Positions 29,994 to 41,886 of a stretch of DNA of 64,000 nucleotides are shown piece by piece; positions within the stretch are counted from its first letter, which is position 1, and each line of letters begins with the position of its first letter. A program made the translations under genes and the position numbers. Origin of the DNA: Sphaerisporangium corydalis (GTDB lineage Bacteria; Actinomycetota; Actinomycetes; Streptosporangiales; Streptosporangiaceae). Below the pieces are notes generated by a model that was not told the origin of the DNA, searched no databases, and saw nothing but the letters and a program-made list of their open reading frames with translations. Location: the NCBI RefSeq assembly GCF_025506355.1, contig NZ_JANZYP010000045.1, forward strand, positions 21,254 through 85,253, in the 5' to 3' direction.

Positions 29994-30602
29994 CTATCGC
30001 AAGCCGATGACCCCAAACAAAGAACCTACCGGAACTTCCGGGCTCTCCGGCGCGGCGCCGTCCCCCGGACCACCCTCGGCGGAATCACCCCCGACCGGGA
30101 CATTCCCGGCCACGCCACCGTCCCAGGGACCACCCTCGGTGGAAACACTCCCGGCCGCGACGTCCTCGTCCGACCCACCGTCCCAGGGACCACCCTCGGC
30201 GGAAACACTCCCGGCCGCGACGTCCTCGTCCGACCCACCGTCCCAGGGACCACCCTCGGCGGAAACGCTCCCGGCCGCGTCACCGTCCCCCGGACCGGCC
30301 TCGGCGGAAACGTTCCCGGCCAGGACGCCATCGGCCGCACCATCGCCGACCAGGACATCTTCGCTCGGACCACCGCCGGTCCCGGCCACGTCCGCCGGCC
30401 TGCCGCCGGACCGGGCGCCCGCCGGGGCGTCGTCCCTCTGGCGGCGGTCGACCTCGTCCTCCAGCTCGCGTGAGCGCACCGCGAAGTCGTCCAGGGCATC
30501 CTCCGAGCCGCGCAGCAGCGTCTCCGCCCATGACTCCTCGAGCTCGCTCAGCTCGTCGAGCAGGTCGCGCACGCTCAGTTCTCTCGGGTCCACTCTGTTC
30601 AT
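29994..30602 (-). CDS. Hypothetical protein with 20-residue tandem repeats
   Basis: About 202 aa from ATG 30602 (GGTGGAG just upstream); an in-frame start at 30638 is possible. The N-terminal 60 residues are amphipathic and acidic (MNRVDPRELSVRDLLDELSE, then ESWAETLLRGSEDALDDFAV) and look like a genuine coiled helix pair with strong GC3. The rest is Gly/Asp/Glu/Pro-rich and built of about five copies of a 20-residue unit resembling GSVSAEGGPWDGGSDEDVAA, encoded by 60-bp repeats. No known family. The opposite strand is also open but lacks a folded-looking segment, so the minus strand is preferred. Confidence 0.55.
   Translation of the reverse strand: MNRVDPRELSVRDLLDELSELEESWAETLLRGSEDALDDFAVRSRELEDEVDRRQRDDAPAGARSGGRPADVAGTGGGPSEDVLVGDGAADGVLAGNVSAEAGPGDGDAAGSVSAEGGPWDGGSDEDVAAGSVSAEGGPWDGGSDEDVAAGSVSTEGGPWDGGVAGNVPVGGDSAEGGPGDGAAPESPEVPVGSLFGVIGLR
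30061..30300. repeat. 60-bp minisatellite inside a coding region
   Basis: Units at 30121-30180 and 30181-30240 are identical except at one position (30140 versus 30200). The unit at 30241-30300 matches for its first ~39 bases and the unit at 30061-30120 is diverged. Such recent tandem copies are prone to length variation between strains and stay in frame. Confidence 0.9.
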
Positions 30603-31011
30603 GACTCCACCATGTACCCTCAGCGCCGAAACCGTCACATCAGGACAAAGCGGTATATCTCACACTCTTACGGTCGCCCGAGTGGCCCGGCAGGCCGTCG
30701 CCCGGCCCCCCTACCCCGCCTCGACCGGCCGAACCGGCCGGGCCACCGGCCGTGGATCGGCGACCTGAAAGTTTCAGCCACCTCGCGAAGCTCGGCATAA
30801 GCCCCGCATAAGAACGGCCAGGCTGGCGACCATGGGCGCTACCCAGCCCCTGAAACGCGCCTGACACGTCATTGACATCTTTGTCGTACTCACCAGAATC
30901 CGATGTGGGAGCGCTCCCATATCACACCACCTTCCCCTTCCGGTGCGTGACCGACGCTGCGCCACCTTCTGTACCGTCCATCGCCTTTCATCACTTTGGA
31001 GTACGTCCAGA
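30603..31011. other. Upstream region of the GH48 gene
   Basis: No gene recognised. Contains GCATAAG twice (near 30796 and 30807), a single CCTGACA element at 30861 like those in the downstream hairpin array but with a weak stem, and the CelR-controlled promoter. Confidence 0.5.
30872..30919 (+). promoter_or_regulatory. GH48 promoter with perfect CelR operator
   Basis: TTGACA at 30872-30877 is followed about 17 bp later by a weak AGAATC -10. TGGGAGCGCTCCCA then lies at 30906-30919, the same order as in the celR promoter. Confidence 0.82.
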
Positions 31012-33960
31012 ATGTCAACATCATCGTTTGGGGCGGGAGCGCTCCCACGTTCACGGATGAAGAGACGTGGCGTGTGGGTCGCGCTCACCAGCCTGGCGGC
31101 CGGCCTGTTCACGGTCCTGGCCTCCGTCCCGGCCTCAGCGGCCGTCGCCTGTTCGGTCGACTACACGGTCAACGACTGGGGCGGCGGCTTCACCGGGAAC
31201 GTGAAGATCACCAACAGCGGTGACGCCTGGACCAGCTGGACCCTGGGCTTCGCCTTCGCCGGCAACCAGCGGGTCAGCCAGGGCTGGAGCGCCACCTGGT
31301 CGCAGAGCGGCGCGAACGTCACCGCCACCAGTCTGAGCTGGAACGGCGCCCTCGGCAACGGCCAGTCGACCAACATCGGCTTCAACGGCACCTACAGCGG
31401 GACCAACGCCAAGCCGGCCGCCTTCACGGTCAACGGCGTCACCTGCAACGGCGGCGGCACGCCCACCAACCAGGCACCGACCGTCAGCCTGACCTCGCCG
31501 ACCGCGGGCCAGACCTACACCGCGCCCGCGACCGTCAACCTGGCCGCGAACGCCGCCGACTCCGACGGCACGGTGGCCAAGGTCGACTTCTACAACGGCA
31601 CGACCCTGCTCGGCACCGACACCAGCTCCCCGTACACGTTCGCCTGGTCGAACGTGGCCGCGGGCAGCTACTCGCTGACCGCCAAGGCGACCGACAACGC
31701 CGGAGCCGCGACCACCTCGTCCCCGGTGGGCATCACGGTCACCGGCACGGCGGCCTCCACGATCGTCGTGAGCCCGACCAGCCTGGTCGTCCCCGAGGGC
31801 GGCACCGCGACGTACTCGGTGAAGCTCTCCAAGGCCCCCACCTCGAGCGTCACCGTGGCGACCGCGCGGGCGAGCGGCGGTGACACCGACCTGACCGTGC
31901 AGTCCGGCGCGTCGCTGACGTTCACGACGTCCAACTGGAACACGGCGCAGACGGTCACGCTCGCCGCGGCCGAGGACACCGACACCACCGCGGGCACGGC
32001 GACGTTCAACTCGACCGCCAGCGGCTGGACGACCGGCTCGCTCGCGGCCACCGAGGTCGACAACGACGGCGGCGGCGGGAACTCCGACTACATCGCGCGG
32101 TTCACCACGATGTACAACAAGCTGCACGACCCGGCCAACGGGTACTTCTCCCCCGAGGGCGTCCCCTACCACTCGGTGGAGACCCTGATGGTCGAGGCGC
32201 CCGACCAGGGCCACGAGACGACCTCGGAGGCGTTCAGCTACTTCCTGTGGCTGGAGGCGGTGTACGGGCAGGTCACCGGCACCTGGTCCAGGTTCAACGA
32301 CGCCTGGGCCACCATGGAGAGGTACATCATCCCCTCCTCGACCGACCAGCCCACGAACTCGTTCTACAACCCGAGCAAGCCGGCCACCTACGCCGGCGAG
32401 TGGGACGCCATCAACCAGTACCCCTCGCAGCTCGACAGCGGGGTGTCGGTGGGCGTCGACCCGATCGCCAACGAACTGCAGACCGCCTACGGCACCCGTG
32501 ACGTGTACGGCATGCACTGGCTGCTCGACGTCGACAACACCTACGGCTACGGCCGCTGCGGCGACGGCACCACCAAGCCCGCCTACATCAACACCTACCA
32601 GCGCGGCCCGGAGGAGTCGGTCTTCGAGACGGTGCCCCAGCCGTCCTGCGACACCTTCAAGCACGGCGGGCCCAACGGCTACCTGGACCTGTTCACCAAG
32701 GACACCTCCTACGCCAAGCAGTGGAAGTACACCGACGCCCCCGACGCCGACGCGCGTGCCGTCCAGGCCGCGTACTGGGCGCTGACCTGGGCCACGGCGC
32801 AGGGCAAGGCGTCGCAGATCTCGGCCACGGTCGCCAAGGCCGCGAAGATGGGCGACTACCTCCGCTACGCGATGTACGACAAGTACTTCAAGAAGCAGGG
32901 CTGCACCAGCACCTCCTGCGCGGCGGGCACCGGCAAGGACAGCGCCTCCTACCTGCTGTCCTGGTACTACGCCTGGGGCGGCGCGAACGACACCTCCGCG
33001 GGCTGGGCGTGGCGCATCGGCGCCAGCCACAACCACTCCGGTTACCAGAACCCGCTCGCGGCCTGGGCCCTGTCCAACGTGGACGCGCTCAAGCCCAAGG
33101 GCTCGACCGCCGTCGCCGACTGGACCACCAGCCTGACCCGGCAGATCGAGTTCTACCGCTGGCTGCAGTCGTCGGAGGGGGCCATCGCCGGTGGCGCCAC
33201 CAACAGCTGGCAGGGCCACTACGCGGCGCCGCCCTCGGGCACGCCGACCTTCTACGGCATGGCCTACGACTGGCAGCCGGTCTACCACGACCCGCCGTCG
33301 AACCAGTGGTTCGGCTTCCAGGCGTGGTCGATGGAGCGGGTGGCGGAGTACTACTACGCCACCGGCAACGCCACCGCCAAGGCCGTCCTGGACAAGTGGG
33401 TCGCCTGGGCCAGCGCCAACACCACCGTCAGCTCAGCCGGAGTGATCCGGATGCCCTCGACGCTGCGCTGGACCGGCCAGCCCGACACCTGGAACGCCGC
33501 CAGCCCGGGGAGCAACGCGAGCCTGCACGTCTCGATCGCCGACTACACCAACGACGTCGGCGTGGCGGGCGCGTACGCCAAGGTCCTGATGTACTACGCC
33601 GCCAAGTCCGGCGACACGGCCGCCAAGAACCTGGCCAAGTCGCTGCTCGACGGCATCTGGGCCAACAACCAGGACTCCAAGGGCGTGTCGGTGCCGGAGA
33701 CCAAGGCCGACTACAACCGGCTCGACGACCCCATCTACATCCCGTCCGGCTGGACCGGCAAGATGCCGAACGGCGACACGATCAACTCCAGCTCGACCTT
33801 CATCTCCATCCGGTCCTGGTACCGCAACGACCCGGACTGGCCGAAGGTCCAGGCCTACCTGAACGGCACGGCCTCCGCGCCGTCGTTCAACTACCACCGC
33901 TTCTGGGCGCAGGTCGACGTCGCGATCGCCCTCGCCGAGTACGGGCGGCTGTTCCCCTGA
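31012..33960 (+). CDS. Secreted cellobiohydrolase GH48 with N-terminal CBM2 and Ig/Calx-like modules
   Basis: Processive exocellulase releasing cellobiose from reducing ends. 982 aa from ATG 31012, which has GGAG 10 bases upstream. ATG 31057 ([12 protein letters not shown]) would give a tidier signal peptide but has no ribosome site. Modules in order, numbered from 31012: signal peptide to about 45; CBM2 about 46-142 with [16 protein letters not shown] and SLSWNGAL aromatic sites; Ig-like 3 domain about 150-240; Calx-beta-like sandwich ([20 protein letters not shown]) about 250-350; GH48 about 357-982. [20 protein letters not shown] and [17 protein letters not shown] are catalytic-region signatures. 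GH48 is the key enzyme for crystalline cellulose in actinomycetes. Thermobifida-type enzymes have Fn3 where this one has Ig plus Calx modules. Confidence 0.94.
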   Translation: MSTSSFGAGALPRSRMKRRGVWVALTSLAAGLFTVLASVPASAAVACSVDYTVNDWGGGFTGNVKITNSGDAWTSWTLGFAFAGNQRVSQGWSATWSQSGANVTATSLSWNGALGNGQSTNIGFNGTYSGTNAKPAAFTVNGVTCNGGGTPTNQAPTVSLTSPTAGQTYTAPATVNLAANAADSDGTVAKVDFYNGTTLLGTDTSSPYTFAWSNVAAGSYSLTAKATDNAGAATTSSPVGITVTGTAASTIVVSPTSLVVPEGGTATYSVKLSKAPTSSVTVATARASGGDTDLTVQSGASLTFTTSNWNTAQTVTLAAAEDTDTTAGTATFNSTASGWTTGSLAATEVDNDGGGGNSDYIARFTTMYNKLHDPANGYFSPEGVPYHSVETLMVEAPDQGHETTSEAFSYFLWLEAVYGQVTGTWSRFNDAWATMERYIIPSSTDQPTNSFYNPSKPATYAGEWDAINQYPSQLDSGVSVGVDPIANELQTAYGTRDVYGMHWLLDVDNTYGYGRCGDGTTKPAYINTYQRGPEESVFETVPQPSCDTFKHGGPNGYLDLFTKDTSYAKQWKYTDAPDADARAVQAAYWALTWATAQGKASQISATVAKAAKMGDYLRYAMYDKYFKKQGCTSTSCAAGTGKDSASYLLSWYYAWGGANDTSAGWAWRIGASHNHSGYQNPLAAWALSNVDALKPKGSTAVADWTTSLTRQIEFYRWLQSSEGAIAGGATNSWQGHYAAPPSGTPTFYGMAYDWQPVYHDPPSNQWFGFQAWSMERVAEYYYATGNATAKAVLDKWVAWASANTTVSSAGVIRMPSTLRWTGQPDTWNAASPGSNASLHVSIADYTNDVGVAGAYAKVLMYYAAKSGDTAAKNLAKSLLDGIWANNQDSKGVSVPETKADYNRLDDPIYIPSGWTGKMPNGDTINSSSTFISIRSWYRNDPDWPKVQAYLNGTASAPSFNYHRFWAQVDVAIALAEYGRLFP
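31034..31047. promoter_or_regulatory. Second CelR operator at GH48
   Basis: CGGGAGCGCTCCCA differs from the perfect site at one position. It lies 128 bp from the first GH48 operator, a spacing that would allow repressor looping. It falls within the coding region if translation starts at 31012, or 10 bp before ATG 31057. Confidence 0.75.
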
Positions 33961-33969
33961 TCCGGCCTG

Positions 33970-36508
<2,539 letters not shown>

Positions 36509-36550
36509 GCCCCGCACCCGTGGTCTCGATTTGCCCTGGGAGCGCGAGAC

Positions 36551-36589
36551 CACGGCCCGGCCGGGCCCTCCAGCACGGCCCGGCCGGGC
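36551..36589 (+). terminator. GC hairpin from duplicated element after GH9
   Basis: CACGGCCCGGCCGGGC occurs at 36551-36566 and 36574-36589. Because the core is self-complementary, the two copies can pair as a 12-bp stem. Probable transcription pause or terminator before the mannanase gene. Confidence 0.5.
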
Positions 36590-36618
36590 ACTTCCCATTC
36601 GGACAAGGAGCGCCACCC

Positions 36619-38460
36619 ATGCGTCACCTCTCGCGGCTCATGACCCTCGCGGTCGCCGCAGGATCGCTCGCCGCGGCCCTGGTCCTGCCCGCCGTGCCGG
36701 CGGTCGCGGCCCCCGCCGCGGCGGCACCGGCGGGGTTCGTCAGCGCCAGTGGAGGCAAGTTCATCCTGAACGGCAAGGACTTCAGGTACGGCGGGTCGAA
36801 CAACTACTACATGATCTTCGGATCCCAGGCCATGACGGACGACGTCTTCGCCGACGCCAAGAGCATGAACCTCACCGTGCTGCGCGCGTGGGCCTCGCTG
36901 GACATCGGCTCGCTCGACGGCTCGATGCCGTCGGTGGACGGCGGGCCGAAGGCGGACGTCTACTTCCAGTACTGGGACCCGGCGGCCAGGAGGCCCGTGT
37001 ACAACGACGGCGCCACCGGTCTGCAGCGCCTGGACGCCGTGCTGGCGAAGGCCGGCCAGATGGGCATCAAGCTGATCCTCCCCTTCGTGAACAACTGGAA
37101 GGAATTCGGGGGGATGGACCAGTACGTGAAGTGGGCCGGCGGCCAGTACCACGACGAGTTCTACACCAGCGCCACGATCCGGCAGTGGTACAAGGACTGG
37201 ATCGGCCACCTGCTCAACCGGACCAACACCGTCACCGGGGTGAAGTACAAGGACGACCCGGCGATCTTCTCGTGGGAGCTGGGCAACGAGCCGCGCTGCA
37301 TCAACGCCAACCTGCCTGCCTCCGGTACCTGCACGCCCACGACGCTGGTCAACTGGGTGACCGAGATCTCGGCCTACGTGAAGAGCCAGGACCCGAACCA
37401 CATGCTGTCGGTGGGCGACGAGGGCTTCCTGGCGAGGGGCAACGCCTCCGACTGGCTGTACAACGCGGCCGACGGCGTGGACCACGAGGCGATGACCAGG
37501 GTGGCGAACATCGACTACGGCACCTTCCACCTGTACCCGAACGGGTGGGGGCGCACGGCCGACTGGGGCACCCAGTGGATCAAGGACCACGCGGCGGCGG
37601 CCGACGCGTACGGCAAGCCGACGATCCTGGAGGAGTTCGGCATCACCGGGAGCGACCGGGACACGGTGTACAAGACGTGGACCAGCACGGTTCGCACGGG
37701 CACCGCGGACGGGTGGAACTTCTGGATCCTCACCGGCGTCGACTGGGACGGGGTCAGTCCCTACCCCGACTACGACGGGTTCCGGGTGATGTACCCGAGC
37801 GCGACGGCGACGGTCCTGTCCGGCGAGGCGGCCCTGATCAGCGGGTCCGGGGGCGGCGGTGACACCCAGGCGCCGACCACACCGGGCACGCCCACCGCGT
37901 CCACCATCACCTCGTCCGGTGCCACCCTGACCTGGACGGCCTCCACCGACAACACCGCCGTCACCGGCTACGACATCGTCAACGCCGCCAACACCGTTCT
38001 GGGATCATCCACCGGCGCGACGACCACCCTCACCGGACTCACCCCCGCCACCTCCTACACCCTGCGCGTCATCGCCAAGGACGCCGCGGGCAACCGCTCC
38101 ACCGCCTCAGCATCCGTCACCTTCACCACCACCACAGGCGGCGGGGGCGGCACCTGCAAGGTCACCTACGGGGCGAACAGCTGGGGCGGCGGGTTCTCCG
38201 CGAGCGTCACCGTCACCAACACCGGCACCGCCCCGATCACCGCCTGGACGCTGAGGTTCACCTTCCCGGGCAACCAGCAGGTCACCCAGGGCTGGTCGGC
38301 CAACTGGACGCAGAGCGGCGCCGTGGTGACCGCGACGAACATGCCGTGGAACGGGTCCCTCGCCGCCGGCCAGTCGACCGGGATCGGGTTCAACGGCTCC
38401 TACACCGGCACCAACACCAACCCCTCCTCGTTCACGCTCAACGGCCAGACCTGCTCCTGA
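36619..38460 (+). CDS. Secreted beta-mannanase (GH5_7-like) with Fn3 and CBM2
   Basis: 613 aa from ATG 36619, with AAGGAG 8 bases upstream. Signal peptide 1-33. GH5 barrel about 38-405: FILNGKDFRYGGSNNYYMI, VLRAWASLDIGSLDG, acid/base Glu in SWELGNEPRC, nucleophile Glu in TILEEFGITG, and GWNFWILTGVDWDG. These fit actinobacterial endo-beta-1,4-mannanases (GH5_7/8) better than cellulases. Fn3 about 418-508 and CBM2 about 513-613 (WGGGFSASVTV, QGWSANW). Attacks mannan in plant walls while the CBM2 holds to cellulose. The Fn3 DNA is nearly identical to that of the xylanase gene. Confidence 0.92.
   Translation: MRHLSRLMTLAVAAGSLAAALVLPAVPAVAAPAAAAPAGFVSASGGKFILNGKDFRYGGSNNYYMIFGSQAMTDDVFADAKSMNLTVLRAWASLDIGSLDGSMPSVDGGPKADVYFQYWDPAARRPVYNDGATGLQRLDAVLAKAGQMGIKLILPFVNNWKEFGGMDQYVKWAGGQYHDEFYTSATIRQWYKDWIGHLLNRTNTVTGVKYKDDPAIFSWELGNEPRCINANLPASGTCTPTTLVNWVTEISAYVKSQDPNHMLSVGDEGFLARGNASDWLYNAADGVDHEAMTRVANIDYGTFHLYPNGWGRTADWGTQWIKDHAAAADAYGKPTILEEFGITGSDRDTVYKTWTSTVRTGTADGWNFWILTGVDWDGVSPYPDYDGFRVMYPSATATVLSGEAALISGSGGGGDTQAPTTPGTPTASTITSSGATLTWTASTDNTAVTGYDIVNAANTVLGSSTGATTTLTGLTPATSYTLRVIAKDAAGNRSTASASVTFTTTTGGGGGTCKVTYGANSWGGGFSASVTVTNTGTAPITAWTLRFTFPGNQQVTQGWSANWTQSGAVVTATNMPWNGSLAAGQSTGIGFNGSYTGTNTNPSSFTLNGQTCS
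37849..38150 (+). repeat. Fn3-module duplicate, copy 1 (in mannanase gene)
   Basis: 302 bp matching 39609-39910 except at two positions (37906 and 37959). It covers the Gly-rich linker and the Fn3 domain exactly. The flanking CBM2 and catalytic sequences are much more diverged, indicating recent duplication or gene conversion. Confidence 0.95.
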
Positions 38461-38468
38461 CCGCCCAC

Positions 38469-38496
38469 AGGGGTACGGCTCCCGGGCCGTACCCCT
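38469..38496 (+). terminator. Terminator after mannanase gene
   Basis: AGGGGTACGGC (38469-38479) pairs perfectly with GCCGTACCCCT (38486-38496), 8 bp after the stop. Confidence 0.75.
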
Positions 38497-38579
38497 GCCT
38501 TGGGCCCGGTCGCCGAAAGTCTCCGCGGTGACACGGACGTCTCCGGCGCGCCCTGTACCACGTCAGAAAGGAACACCTC

Positions 38580-40214
38580 GTGTTGACCAAGGTGTGGAAA
38601 GCGCTGCCGATCGCGGCCGTCCTGCTGGCGGGCGCGGCCCTGCCGTCGTACGCCGCCGCCTCGACGCTCCGCGACGGCGCGGCGGCCGCCGGCCGGTACT
38701 TCGGCACCGCCGTCGCCGCCGGCCCGCTGTCCAACGAGTCGCAGTACATCACGGTGCTCGACCGCGAGTTCAACTCCGTCACCGCCGAGAACGCCATGAA
38801 GTGGGACGCCACCGAGCCCTCGGCCGGATCCTTCTCCTACGGGAGCGCCGACGCCCTGGTCACCCACGCCCAGGCCCACGGCCAGCAGGTCCGCGGCCAC
38901 ACGCTCGTCTGGCACAACCAGACCCCGTCCTGGGTGCAGAACCTGGCCGCCGCCGACCTGCGGACCGCGATGCAGAACCACATCGCCAACGTGGTCGGCC
39001 ACTTCAAGGGCAAGATCTACGCCTGGGACGTCGTCAACGAGATCTTCGACGACAACGGCGGCTTCCGCAGCAGCTTCTGGTCCCAGAAGCTCGGGCAGAC
39101 CTTCGTCGCCGACGCCTTCACCGCCGCGCGCGCGGCCGACCCTGCGGCCAAGCTGTACATCAACGACTACAACGTGGAAGGCGTCAACTCCAAGAGCACC
39201 GCGATGTACAACCTGGTCAGGACGCTGAAGTCGCAGGGTGTGCCGATCGACGGCGTGGGCCTGCAGGCCCACCTGATCGTCGGCCAGGTGCCCTCCGACC
39301 TGCAGCAGAACATCCAGCGCTTCGCCGACCTCGGCGTGGACGTGGCGCTGACCGAGCTGGACATCCGCATGCAGACCCCGTCGGACTCCACCAAGCTGGC
39401 CAACCAGCGCACCGACTACAACCGGGTCACCACCGCCTGCCTGGCCGTGACGCGCTGCGTGGGCATCACCGTGTGGGGCTTCACCGACAAGTACTCCTGG
39501 GTGCCGGACGTGTTCTCCGGCCAGGGCGCGGCGCTGCCGTACAACGAGAACTACCAGGCCAAGCCCGCCTACACCGGCATGCTCGACGCGCTGAACGGGG
39601 GCACGGGCGGGGGCGGCGGTGACACCCAGGCGCCGACCACACCGGGCACGCCCACCGCGTCCACCGTCACCTCGTCCGGTGCCACCCTGACCTGGACGGC
39701 CTCCACCGACAACACCGCGGTCACCGGCTACGACATCGTCAACGCCGCCAACACCGTTCTGGGATCATCCACCGGCGCGACGACCACCCTCACCGGACTC
39801 ACCCCCGCCACCTCCTACACCCTGCGCGTCATCGCCAAGGACGCCGCGGGCAACCGCTCCACCGCCTCAGCATCCGTCACCTTCACCACCACCACAGGCG
39901 GCGGGGGCGGGAGCGGCGCGTGCACCGCGACGTATTCGGTGGTCAACTCCTGGCAGAACGGCTTCCAGGCCGGGGTCACCGTCACCAACACCGGCACCGC
40001 CGCGATCACCGGTTGGACGGTCACCTGGACCTTCCCGAACGGCCAGACGATCACGCAGCTCTGGAACGGCACGCTCACCCAGTCCGGCTCGGCGATCACC
40101 GTGCGGAACGCCTCCTACAACGGTGCCCTCGGCGTGGGCGCCTCGACCACGTTCGGCTTCACCGGAACCCACACCGGCACCAACAACGCGCCGTCCAGCG
40201 TCACCTGTTCCTAG
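38580..40214 (+). CDS. Secreted endo-beta-1,4-xylanase GH10 with Fn3 and CBM2
   Basis: 544 aa from GTG 38580 (AAAGGA upstream). Signal peptide about 1-27 (KALPIAAVLLAGAALPSYAA). GH10 about 28-340: FNSVTAENAMKWDATEP, VRGHTLVWHNQTPSWV, acid/base Glu in AWDVVNEIFDD, YINDYNVEG, nucleophile Glu in VALTELDIRM, ITVWGFTDKYSWVP. Fn3 about 350-440, CBM2 about 447-544 with NSWQNGF and TQLWNGT sites. Cuts xylan chains. The stop codon lies in a CTAG shared tail-to-tail with the next gene. Confidence 0.95.
   Translation: MLTKVWKALPIAAVLLAGAALPSYAAASTLRDGAAAAGRYFGTAVAAGPLSNESQYITVLDREFNSVTAENAMKWDATEPSAGSFSYGSADALVTHAQAHGQQVRGHTLVWHNQTPSWVQNLAAADLRTAMQNHIANVVGHFKGKIYAWDVVNEIFDDNGGFRSSFWSQKLGQTFVADAFTAARAADPAAKLYINDYNVEGVNSKSTAMYNLVRTLKSQGVPIDGVGLQAHLIVGQVPSDLQQNIQRFADLGVDVALTELDIRMQTPSDSTKLANQRTDYNRVTTACLAVTRCVGITVWGFTDKYSWVPDVFSGQGAALPYNENYQAKPAYTGMLDALNGGTGGGGGDTQAPTTPGTPTASTVTSSGATLTWTASTDNTAVTGYDIVNAANTVLGSSTGATTTLTGLTPATSYTLRVIAKDAAGNRSTASASVTFTTTTGGGGGSGACTATYSVVNSWQNGFQAGVTVTNTGTAAITGWTVTWTFPNGQTITQLWNGTLTQSGSAITVRNASYNGALGVGASTTFGFTGTHTGTNNAPSSVTCS
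39609..39910 (+). repeat. Fn3-module duplicate, copy 2 (in xylanase gene)
   Basis: Second copy of the 302-bp module, offset by 1760 bp from copy 1. Only 39666 and 39719 differ, the second being silent. Confidence 0.95.
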
Positions 40215-41614
40215 GGGACCTCCGGCGGGTTCCGGGACTCCCCGGAGCCCGCCGGGCCGCGCGTCCGCGTGAACGCCAGCCCGGCGGCGAGCACCGCGAA
40301 GGGCAGCACCATCAGCACGTACCGGTGGTCGAAGTCGGCGGTCATCGCGGGCAGGACCAGCAGGGCCGACCCGCTCGCCAGGGCGAAGAGCGCGTCCGCC
40401 CGCCGCCTGCGCGCCTGCGCGACCACCCCCACCAGGCCGGCGGCCATCAGCACCGCGAGCAGCGGGCCGGGCACGCGTACCCACTGCTGGTAGGTCACCA
40501 TCGCCCCCGCGTACGGCCGCACGAGCACGGTCTGCGCGGGCCCCCGCTCGTACGCCCGCGCGGCGTCGCCGGCGGTCATGCCCTCCTTGACCTCGGAGGT
40601 GGACAGCGTGGTGCGGGTCTTCGCGAACTCGTACGACTTCACGAGATTCGGCGAGGGGTGCGGCAGCCGCGTCCAGGAGAAGGCCTTGGCCGCGTCGCGG
40701 AGCACCGTCTCGGCGTAGTCCAGCGGCTGCGCGCGGATGGCGCGGAGCGCGAAGCTGCGGGTGAGCGCGTTGGCCTTGTCGCTGAACATCGGCAACCGCC
40801 GCAGCGGCGAGCCCATCACCCAGATGTAGCGCGAGGAGGCCATGCGCTCGTCCACCGGTTCGGTCGGGCACAGCCACGCCTCGGACGCCGGCGGCCTGAT
40901 CTCGGCGCAGTCGGCGAAGGACATCGTCCGCGCCCACAGGAGCGTGCCGTCGGCGCTGGTCAGCCCGAAGCTGCCCTGCTCGGCGTGGTACCAGCTCGCG
41001 TAGGCGCACAACGGCACGACCATGGCGACGGCCGTCGCGGCGATCCCCCGCCACCCGGCACGGCGCAGGACCAGGCACACCACGACCACGGCCAGCAGCG
41101 GGACGCCGACCGTGCGCAGGACCGCCGCGCAGCCGATCAGCACCCCGGCGGCGGCGCCCCACGGGACCGTGAGCACCGGGCGCCACAGCAGGATCGCGGC
41201 CGCCGCCACGAGCAGGGCCGCGAACAGCGTGTCCGCCATGATCATGTGTTCGAGCTGGACCTGGTAGGCGTCGAACAACAGGGGGACGGCGAGCAGGGTC
41301 GCCCCCCACCCGGGCAGGCCGTACCGGCGCAGCAGCGCGTAGACCACGACGGCGGAGAGCAGCCCGAGCAGGTGCTGTAACGCGACGACGAGGGTGGTGC
41401 TGTGGAACGGCTCCAGCGCCCACAGGAACAGCGAGTACCCCGAGCTGCGCGACCGGCTCGGCCACAACTGCAGCGCGCCGGAGACGTAGGTATAGGAGTC
41501 GCCGTCGAACCAGATCGCCCGCCGGTAGCCGAGCATCGCGCACAGCCGTACCAGCGCGGCCGCCACGAGGGCGAGGCCGAAGAACAGGTTGTTCCGTACG
41601 GCTGATCTGGTCAC
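40211..41614 (-). CDS. Integral-membrane glycosyltransferase-like protein (GT39/ArnT-like)
   Basis: 467 aa from GTG 41614 with about ten hydrophobic segments. IWFDGDSYTYVSGALQLWPS after the first segment is the acidic loop (DxD-like Asp pair) expected in lipid-linked-sugar glycosyltransferases of the PMT/ArnT superfamily. QVQLEHMIMADTLFAALLVA holds the second conserved acidic/His motif. A large extracytoplasmic domain (about 205-370) follows and then further TM segments. These proteins transfer sugar from polyprenyl phosphate to a lipid, protein or wall glycan; the acceptor is unknown. The stop overlaps the convergent xylanase stop by 4 bp. Confidence 0.75.
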   Translation of the reverse strand: MTRSAVRNNLFFGLALVAAALVRLCAMLGYRRAIWFDGDSYTYVSGALQLWPSRSRSSGYSLFLWALEPFHSTTLVVALQHLLGLLSAVVVYALLRRYGLPGWGATLLAVPLLFDAYQVQLEHMIMADTLFAALLVAAAAILLWRPVLTVPWGAAAGVLIGCAAVLRTVGVPLLAVVVVCLVLRRAGWRGIAATAVAMVVPLCAYASWYHAEQGSFGLTSADGTLLWARTMSFADCAEIRPPASEAWLCPTEPVDERMASSRYIWVMGSPLRRLPMFSDKANALTRSFALRAIRAQPLDYAETVLRDAAKAFSWTRLPHPSPNLVKSYEFAKTRTTLSTSEVKEGMTAGDAARAYERGPAQTVLVRPYAGAMVTYQQWVRVPGPLLAVLMAAGLVGVVAQARRRRADALFALASGSALLVLPAMTADFDHRYVLMVLPFAVLAAGLAFTRTRGPAGSGESRNPPEVP

Positions 41615-41741
41615 CGGCGATCTCCCGGCTGGGCGGCAAGGTCGTTTTCGAGGCTATCGATATGTGAGTTACGGGCGGTCGTATTCAGGGTTTTCCCAGG
41701 GAGCGGCCGGCCGCGAGGCCGGTGGATCACAGGGGCGATCC

Positions 41742-41777
41742 AGCTCCGGTGAAGTGCGGAATGTCATCACCGCAGCT
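41742..41777. other. Hairpin in divergent intergenic region
   Basis: AGCTCCGGTGA (41742-41752) pairs with TCACCGCAGCT (41767-41777) with one C-C mismatch. It lies about 110 bp before the NlpC/P60 gene and could be an operator or leader structure. The rest of 41615-41886 shows CGGTAGTACGTGTACCG, a weak inverted repeat, near 41850. Confidence 0.4.
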
Positions 41778-41886
41778 CAGCGGCCACCCTACTCCTTACA
41801 GAGGGTGATATTTCAAGAAAAGCGCGTATCCGCCGGATTGGTAGTGAGAATCGGTAGTACGTGTACCGACAGGACTGGGGGGTCCA

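Noticed and set aside
30007..30768. Plus-strand frame across the 60-bp repeats (Ser/Pro/Thr-rich, 253 codons)
   Set aside because: The minus-strand frame has a ribosome site and a folded-looking acidic N-terminus with better third-position bias; the plus frame is low complexity throughout.
36541..36590. CelR operator between GH9 and mannanase genes
   Set aside because: The palindromic element there is GGCCCGGCCGGGCC-like, not the TGGGAGCGCTCCCA operator.
41615..41886. c-di-AMP (ydaO) riboswitch before the NlpC/P60 gene
   Set aside because: Such riboswitches often precede actinobacterial wall hydrolases, but the conserved segments of that RNA are not present; only a simple hairpin is seen.
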